Assembly: GCA_964392455.1 (NCBI GenBank)
Contig: CAYMPG010000018.1
Location: forward strand, 1 to 36,760
DNA from: SFEL01 sp964392455
Lineage (GTDB): Bacteria; Bacillota; Clostridia; Christensenellales; CAG-138
Direction: 5' to 3'
Length of the DNA: 36,760 bases
Each line of letters starts with the position of its first letter. Positions within the stretch are counted from its first letter, which is position 1. Both the position numbers and the translations under genes were made by a program. The notes beneath the pieces were generated by a model. The model was given only the letters and a program-made list of their open reading frames with translations, did not search any database and was not told the DNA's origin. Of this stretch, positions 32,532 to 36,760 are shown one piece after another.

Positions 32532-32562
32532 AATATAACTCGCCCCTTGAGGGACGAGTCAA
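32532..32562 (-). promoter_or_regulatory. MerR-type promoter of the surface protein gene
   Basis: On the minus strand TTGACT (32557-32562) and TATATT (32532-32537) are separated by 19 nt, the unusual long spacer of promoters activated by MerR proteins through DNA twisting. The spacer holds a nearly perfect dyad. Transcription would start near 32525, leaving about 130 nt of leader before the surface protein start codon. Confidence 0.72.
32538..32559. promoter_or_regulatory. 22-bp dyad, probable MerR operator
   Basis: The arms ACTCG and CGAGT and inner CCCT and AGGG form a 22-bp inverted repeat with mismatches at two symmetric pairs. It lies in the 19-bp spacer of the minus-strand promoter. 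GC-rich CCCT-AGGG centres are common in operators of BmrR/BltR-type regulators. Confidence 0.7.
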
Positions 32563-32589
32563 TATCTTTTTGTCACTATGGAGGCATTT

Positions 32590-33423
32590 TTGAAAAAACA
32601 TGACGATAGCCTTTTTCAGATAGGCGAGGCCGCAGGCATACTGGGCATCACCCGAAAGACTATCCTGGGCTATGAAGAAATGGGGCTGCTTAGCCCTGCT
32701 ATAAAGGACGAAGAAAGCGGATACCGCTACTACTCGGCAGATAACCTTACCCAGATACGCTCTATCCGGTCGCTGCAGGCCCTTGGCCTTTCCCTCAAGG
32801 AGGTGGCCGAGTATTATTATGATACGGAAAACATGGATAAGCACCTGCATCGGCTCTATGACCTGCGGGCCATGCTGGATAGAAACATTCAGATGCTCCA
32901 GGTACGCTCTGCAAAGCAGGGCGATATGACCGTGCGCCAAACGGTGCTGCCCCGCCAGGTATGCTTTGCCCGGCGGTATGACTGCAAGGATGTGGCCGAG
33001 GCTGCCATATGCCTCAGGGATACCTATATTGCCGCTGCCCGCACAGGGAAAATGTCCATGCAGGCCAGAATGTTTACAATGCGTATGTCGCTGGAGGCGG
33101 AGGCTCTGAGCCTTATGTGCTGCATCCCGGTGGAGGATGGCTTTGCCGGGCCGGACAGGCTGGAGCTTGCGGAAACACCTGCCCTGTGCATCTATTACCG
33201 TGGCCCCTACGAGGGAACCATCACGGCCATTCAGGCCCTGATAGGCCACATGGAGCTAAACAATATTAACCCCACAGGCCCCTTCCGCTCCATTTACCTT
33301 GAGGGCCCGCCAAGCCGCGGCGAACATTCGGAGGATTATATCACCCAGGTAGCCGTGCCCATAGACAGGCTGCTGCCTGAGCTGCATCCAATAGAATCTC
33401 TCCCTCTTTCTCCCCGCCGCTAA
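32590..33423 (+). CDS. MerR-family regulator with GyrI-like effector domain
   Basis: MerR proteins of the BmrR group activate efflux or stress genes when a ligand binds. Residues about 8-75 form the winged helix (LFQIGEAAGILGITRKTILG, then SGYRYYSADNLTQIRSIRSL), followed by the dimerisation helix, and residues 115-265 resemble the GyrI ligand-binding fold (VCFARRYD, LCIYYRGPYEGT, SIYLEGPPSRGEH). The preferred start is TTG 32590, 5 nt after GGAGG; ATG 32578 has no ribosome binding site. It is divergent to the surface protein gene and likely regulates it and itself via the shared dyad. Confidence 0.85.
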   Translation: MKKHDDSLFQIGEAAGILGITRKTILGYEEMGLLSPAIKDEESGYRYYSADNLTQIRSIRSLQALGLSLKEVAEYYYDTENMDKHLHRLYDLRAMLDRNIQMLQVRSAKQGDMTVRQTVLPRQVCFARRYDCKDVAEAAICLRDTYIAAARTGKMSMQARMFTMRMSLEAEALSLMCCIPVEDGFAGPDRLELAETPALCIYYRGPYEGTITAIQALIGHMELNNINPTGPFRSIYLEGPPSRGEHSEDYITQVAVPIDRLLPELHPIESLPLSPRR

Positions 33424-33436
33424 AGGGCAGCGATAT

Positions 33437-34015
33437 TCAGCTAAAATCCCCCGGGTCCGGCCAGTTTATCACATTGCACATGATGGCGGCTATCTCCCGA
33501 GGTGTTTTTTGAATATCCTCCATTATCCACTGCCTGAGCAGGCAATAGCACCCGCCGCCCAGCATGGAAACCACTATCCGCGCTGTGGCATCGTCCATAT
33601 GGGAAAAGCCGGATTCGCTTTTTCGCAGCTCCCAGTATTGGCGATATAATTCGCTGAGCCCGGCCATCATATCCTGGTCTGTATTGTTCTTAAACAGTAT
33701 TTTTGCAATATCCCTGTGGTCGTAGATGTAGGTGCAGGCCGTTTCAAGCTGCCGCCTTATCTCAGATACATCTGCCATGGGCCTTATGCTCGGCACCATC
33801 TGCTTTACAAAGTCAATCTCCAGCTCCAGCAGCACATCCTGCACCGTAACATAATGGCGATAAAACGTGGCCCGGTTGATGGAGGCTTCCTCACACAGCT
33901 CGTTAATATGTATCTTATCCAGCTCCTTGGTCTCCAGCAGGCGAAGGAGCCCTTCTTTTAACATTCGCTTTGTAACGACTATCCGCTGATTCTCTTTCAC
34001 TGTATACATCTCCAT
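33437..34015 (-). CDS. TetR-family transcriptional regulator divergent from ftsH
   Basis: The 192-residue product has a TetR helix-turn-helix at residues 12-55: TKRMLKEGLLRLLETKELDK and HINELCEEASINRATFYRHY. The C-terminal domain is helical with a CxxxxRQW stretch and no known ligand signature. The start may be ATG 34015 or the ATG two codons later; neither has a strong ribosome binding site. It is divergent to ftsH with two palindromes in the 157-bp gap, and convergent with the MerR gene (13 nt between stops). Control of ftsH or of itself is inferred. Confidence 0.82.
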   Translation of the reverse strand: MEMYTVKENQRIVVTKRMLKEGLLRLLETKELDKIHINELCEEASINRATFYRHYVTVQDVLLELEIDFVKQMVPSIRPMADVSEIRRQLETACTYIYDHRDIAKILFKNNTDQDMMAGLSELYRQYWELRKSESGFSHMDDATARIVVSMLGGGCYCLLRQWIMEDIQKTPREIAAIMCNVINWPDPGDFS

Positions 34016-34056
34016 GCTTTTTTTGCGCCACTGCGACAGATGACCGCCTCGTGTTG

Positions 34057-34071
34057 CTTTTGCGGCAAAAG
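34057..34071. promoter_or_regulatory. 15-bp palindrome upstream of tetR
   Basis: CTTTTGC-G-GCAAAAG is a perfect inverted repeat 42 bp upstream of the tetR start, inside the tetR/ftsH intergenic region. It is a candidate operator, perhaps for autoregulation. Confidence 0.45.
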
Positions 34072-34084
34072 TAATTAAACTGAT

Positions 34085-34115
34085 TGTTGTTTATGCAACA
34101 TTTGTATATTACAAT
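34085..34115 (+). promoter_or_regulatory. promoter of ftsH with overlapping dyad
   Basis: TTGTTT (34087-34092) and TACAAT (34110-34115) are 17 nt apart, placing transcription near 34122, about 50 nt before ftsH. The dyad TGTTG-N6-CAACA (34085-34100) covers the -35 box, as expected for a repressor site. Confidence 0.6.
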
Positions 34116-34172
34116 ATCATCAGGCGCAAAGCTTGTCAAGAAAAGCGAGATATTTTTTACGGAGGTATCCCC

Positions 34173-35984
34173 ATGCAGGAAGTGAAAAATCCTAAAAAGC
34201 CGTTGATATATTACTATGTCATCGTAATGATAATCGTAATACTGTTTAATCTGCTGGCCATGCCCGCCATTGCGGAAATGCGGATAAAGGAAGTAGATTA
34301 CGGCACATTCATGAAAATGACCGATGAGCAGAACATCGGCCTGGTGGAAATACAGAGCAATCAGATAGTATTTACAGACAGGGATGAGCAGCAGGTATAC
34401 AAGACCGGCATAATGGATGACCCCAGCCGCACCGAGCGGCTATATGCCGCAGGGGCAGAGTTCTCCAGCGAAATAATCGAGGAAACATCCATATTTGCCT
34501 CCCTGCTGGGATGGATACTGCCCATTGCCATGTTTATCTTTATAGGGCAGATGTTCTCCAAGAGGATGATGGATAAGCTGGGCGGCCCAAATGCCATGTC
34601 TTTCAATATGGGAAAATCCAATGCGAAGGTATATGTAAAATCCTCTGATGGCATCAGCTTTGACGATGTGGAGGGCGTTGACGAGGCGGAAGAAAGCCTT
34701 GCGGAGATAGTGGATTACCTTCACGACCCCAGCAAGTATACTGACATCGGCGCCACCATGCCCAAGGGCGTGCTGCTGGTAGGCCCTCCGGGCACCGGCA
34801 AGACCATGCTGGCCAAGGCCGTAGCAGGCGAAGCCAATGTGCCCTTCTTCTCCATTTCCGGCTCGGAATTCGTGGAGATGTTTGTGGGCATGGGCGCAAG
34901 CAAGGTGCGTGATTTGTTTAAGCAGGCCAAGGAAAAGGCGCCCTGCATAGTGTTTATCGATGAGATAGATGCCATCGGCCAGAAGCGGAATGGCGGCGGC
35001 ATGGGCGGCAATGACGAGCGGGAGCAGACCCTTAATCAGCTCCTTACCGAAATGGATGGCTTTGAAGGAAACTCCGGCGTAATGATACTTGCTGCCACCA
35101 ACCGGCCGGAATCCCTTGACCCTGCCCTCACCCGCCCCGGCCGCTTTGACCGGCGGGTGCCTGTGGAGCTTCCTGATCTGGATGGCCGGGAAAAGATACT
35201 CAGGGTCCACGCAAAGAAGGTAAAGCTGGCAGATGACGTGGATTTCAAGGCCATAGCAAGAATGGCATCCGGCGCATCCGGCGCAGAGCTTGCAAATATC
35301 ATAAACGAAGCGGCCCTGAGGGCCGTCCGTGACGGCAGAAAGTTTGCCACCCAGGCAGACCTTGAGGAATCCATCGAGGTGGTTATCGCAGGGTATCAGA
35401 AGAAAAATGCCATACTTACCGATAAGGAAAAGATGGCAGTGGCCTATCATGAAATCGGCCATGCCCTTGTGGCCGCCCTGCAAACCCACTCTGCCCCTGT
35501 GCAGAAGATAACCATCGTGCCCAGAACCTCCGGCGCACTGGGCTACACCATGCAGGTGGAGGAAGGAAACCATTACCTGCTGACCAGGGAGGAAATCGAA
35601 AACAAGATTGCCACCTATACCGGCGGCCGTGCCGCAGAGGAGGTGGCACTGGGTACCGTTTCCACAGGCGCCTCCAATGACATCGAGCAGGCCACCAAGC
35701 TGGCCCGGGCCATGATCACCCGGTATGGCATGAGCGATGATTTTGATATGGTTGCGCTGGAAACTGTGACCAATCAGTACCTTGGCGGCGATACAAGCCT
35801 GGCCTGCTCCGCCCAGACCCAGGCCAAGGTGGATGAGCTGGTGGTTGACCTTATTAAGCGGCAGCACGAAAAGGCCAGAACCATTCTGCTGGAAAACAGG
35901 GAAAAGCTGCAGGAGCTTTCCGTGTATCTGTACGAAAACGAGACCATCACCGGGGAGGAATTCATGAAGATTCTGCAGGGCTAA
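34173..35984 (+). CDS. ftsH: FtsH-type membrane AAA protease
   Basis: FtsH degrades misfolded or regulatory membrane and cytoplasmic proteins using ATP. The 603-residue product has two N-terminal membrane helices (residues 10-30 and about 108-128) around an extracytoplasmic domain, the AAA module with Walker A GPPGTGKT (204-211), Walker B IVFIDEIDAIG, the pore motif FVGMGASKVRDLF, second region NRPESLDPALTRPGRFDR, and the zinc site HEIGH (426-430) in a C-terminal protease domain. GGAGG precedes the start by 7 nt. It is a single-gene unit ending at a terminator. The divergent TetR gene suggests inducible control. Confidence 0.95.
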   Translation: MQEVKNPKKPLIYYYVIVMIIVILFNLLAMPAIAEMRIKEVDYGTFMKMTDEQNIGLVEIQSNQIVFTDRDEQQVYKTGIMDDPSRTERLYAAGAEFSSEIIEETSIFASLLGWILPIAMFIFIGQMFSKRMMDKLGGPNAMSFNMGKSNAKVYVKSSDGISFDDVEGVDEAEESLAEIVDYLHDPSKYTDIGATMPKGVLLVGPPGTGKTMLAKAVAGEANVPFFSISGSEFVEMFVGMGASKVRDLFKQAKEKAPCIVFIDEIDAIGQKRNGGGMGGNDEREQTLNQLLTEMDGFEGNSGVMILAATNRPESLDPALTRPGRFDRRVPVELPDLDGREKILRVHAKKVKLADDVDFKAIARMASGASGAELANIINEAALRAVRDGRKFATQADLEESIEVVIAGYQKKNAILTDKEKMAVAYHEIGHALVAALQTHSAPVQKITIVPRTSGALGYTMQVEEGNHYLLTREEIENKIATYTGGRAAEEVALGTVSTGASNDIEQATKLARAMITRYGMSDDFDMVALETVTNQYLGGDTSLACSAQTQAKVDELVVDLIKRQHEKARTILLENREKLQELSVYLYENETITGEEFMKILQG

Positions 35985-36046
35985 TGCATAGCCCTAACCT
36001 ATGGATAAGCTGCATTACCGGCGTTTGTCTCCATAAAATACAAAAG

Positions 36047-36088
36047 GAGCTGACTGATTCCTCAGGGATCAGCCAGCTCTGATTTTTT
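36047..36088. terminator. terminator after ftsH, probably bidirectional
   Basis: GAGCTGACTGATTCC pairs with GGGATCAGCCAGCTC (one G-T pair and one mismatch) around TCA, followed by a T run TTTTTT at 36083-36088. The reverse strand also has TTTT after the stem, so it may also end the convergent ABC gene. Segment 36089-36183 shows no gene. Confidence 0.8.
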
Positions 36089-36183
36089 GCGGGCTTTCTG
36101 CCCATCGCCCAGCCTTTCGAGGCACGCAGGCAGGGCGCATATGCCATGATTATGACAAAGGAATGTGGTGGGTCATCGCCCTT

Positions 36184-36760
36184 TTATACCTTCCAGCCTA
36201 CGGCCAGCTCTCTGGACTGGACGAAGCGGCGGTATATGCCGCCCTGCTGCATAAGCTCATCATGGGTGCCGCTCTGAAGTATCTTACCCCCATCAATCAC
36301 AAGTATATTATCTGCGTGGCGAACTGTCTTCAGCCGGTGGGCAATCATGAGTATGGTCTTTTCTTTAGTCAGCGCCTGGATAGCTGCGGTCAGCTCCTGC
36401 TCGCTTTCAGGGTCAACGTTAGCCGTAGCTTCATCCAGTATTATGATTGGAGCGTCCTTCATAATGGCTCTGGCAATGGAAATACGCTGCTTTTCGCCGC
36501 CGGACAGGCTGGCTCCTCCCTCCCCAATTACAGTTTCATATCCATGGGGCAGTGCCATAATGAAATCATGGCAGCAGGCTTTTTTAGCCGCCTCCACCAC
36601 CTTCTCCATGGGTGCATCCGGCTGACCAAAGCGGATATTGTTGGCAACGGTATCCTGAAACAGGTAAACACTCTGAAATACGAAGCTGAAATTACACATA
36701 AGGCTATCCATGCTGTACTCCCTCACATCCACGCCGCCCAAGCGTACACTGCCCTTGTCC
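36184..36760 (-). CDS. ABC exporter ATPase domain, C-terminal part (cut by window edge)
   Basis: The visible 192 codons are the second half of an ABC nucleotide-binding domain of the exporter (fused permease-ATPase) type. Q-loop region FVFQSVYLFQDTVANNIRFG, signature LSGGEKQRISIARAI, Walker B PIIILDEATANVDPESE and switch IAHRL are all present, and the frame is open to base 36760. Walker A and any membrane part lie outside the window. The FQDTVANNIRFG and DAPIIILDEATANVD spacing is typical of MsbA/YbtP-like exporters. Substrate is unknown. Confidence 0.9.
   Translation of the reverse strand, partial: DKGSVRLGGVDVREYSMDSLMCNFSFVFQSVYLFQDTVANNIRFGQPDAPMEKVVEAAKKACCHDFIMALPHGYETVIGEGGASLSGGEKQRISIARAIMKDAPIIILDEATANVDPESEQELTAAIQALTKEKTILMIAHRLKTVRHADNILVIDGGKILQSGTHDELMQQGGIYRRFVQSRELAVGWKV

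Noticed and set aside
34440..35867. 475-codon minus-strand frame
   Set aside because: It lies entirely antisense to ftsH, whose motifs are all intact.

Overview
The window looks like chromosomal DNA of an anaerobic Bacillota (Clostridia-type) bacterium, probably an uncultured or gut lineage. The evidence is an atpZ-atpI-atpB-E-F-H-A-G-D operon, BlaI/BlaR1-type and MerR/GyrI regulators, a DegV/FakB lipid-binding protein, an LPxTG-like surface anchor, CotH- and VTC-type genes, strong AGGAGG ribosome binding sites and many rho-independent terminators. No tRNA, rRNA, CRISPR array, phage gene or insertion sequence was seen. The species cannot be named from this sequence alone.

Layout. (1) 1-6291, minus strand: a nearly complete F1Fo ATP synthase operon, cut inside atpD at the left edge. 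Its c subunit carries a two-carboxylate, sodium-type ion site, and its a subunit has a long extra hydrophobic insertion. (2) 6490-9193: a DMT-family permease broken by a one-base frameshift (minus), then a divergent MATE efflux gene (plus). (3) 9377-17624, plus strand: one transcription unit with a strong promoter, a leader of about 240 nt, six genes (VTC polyphosphate-polymerase domain, DUF4956, CotH-like kinase, a GH-A-type glycoside hydrolase, a membrane-anchored HEAT-like protein, and a processive family-2 glycosyltransferase) and a terminator. I read this as a synthase-dependent exopolysaccharide system that lacks the usual PilZ/GGDEF parts. It is the best candidate here for an undescribed system. 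(4) 17712-18424: a TetR-type regulator. (5) 18514-27972, plus strand: metK, a CDP-alcohol phosphatidyltransferase fused to a VTT/TVP38 membrane domain, a giant MacB/FtsX-type ABC transporter that seems to start at an AUU codon, a DegV protein, a small cysteine-rich protein, a DUF308 membrane protein, a PlsC acyltransferase and a lipid kinase. The last three are tightly spaced, and lipid metabolism is the common theme. (6) 28051-31156, minus strand: a BlaR1-like M56 metallopeptidase with a non-penicillin-binding sensor and its BlaI-like repressor, behind a promoter with two 16-bp operators. (7) 31224-33423: a secreted LPKSG-anchored protein (minus) and a divergent MerR/GyrI regulator (plus). 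The promoter of the surface protein has the 19-bp spacer and internal dyad typical of MerR-activated promoters. (8) 33437-35984: a divergent TetR regulator and ftsH. (9) 36184-36760: the 3' end of an ABC exporter gene cut by the right edge.

Two genes are interrupted at short homopolymers (7213-7216 and 15040-15045) and one lacks a standard start codon. Each could be real biology or a consensus error, and raw-read support should be checked first. All positions, motifs and spacings were read by eye; no database search was possible.
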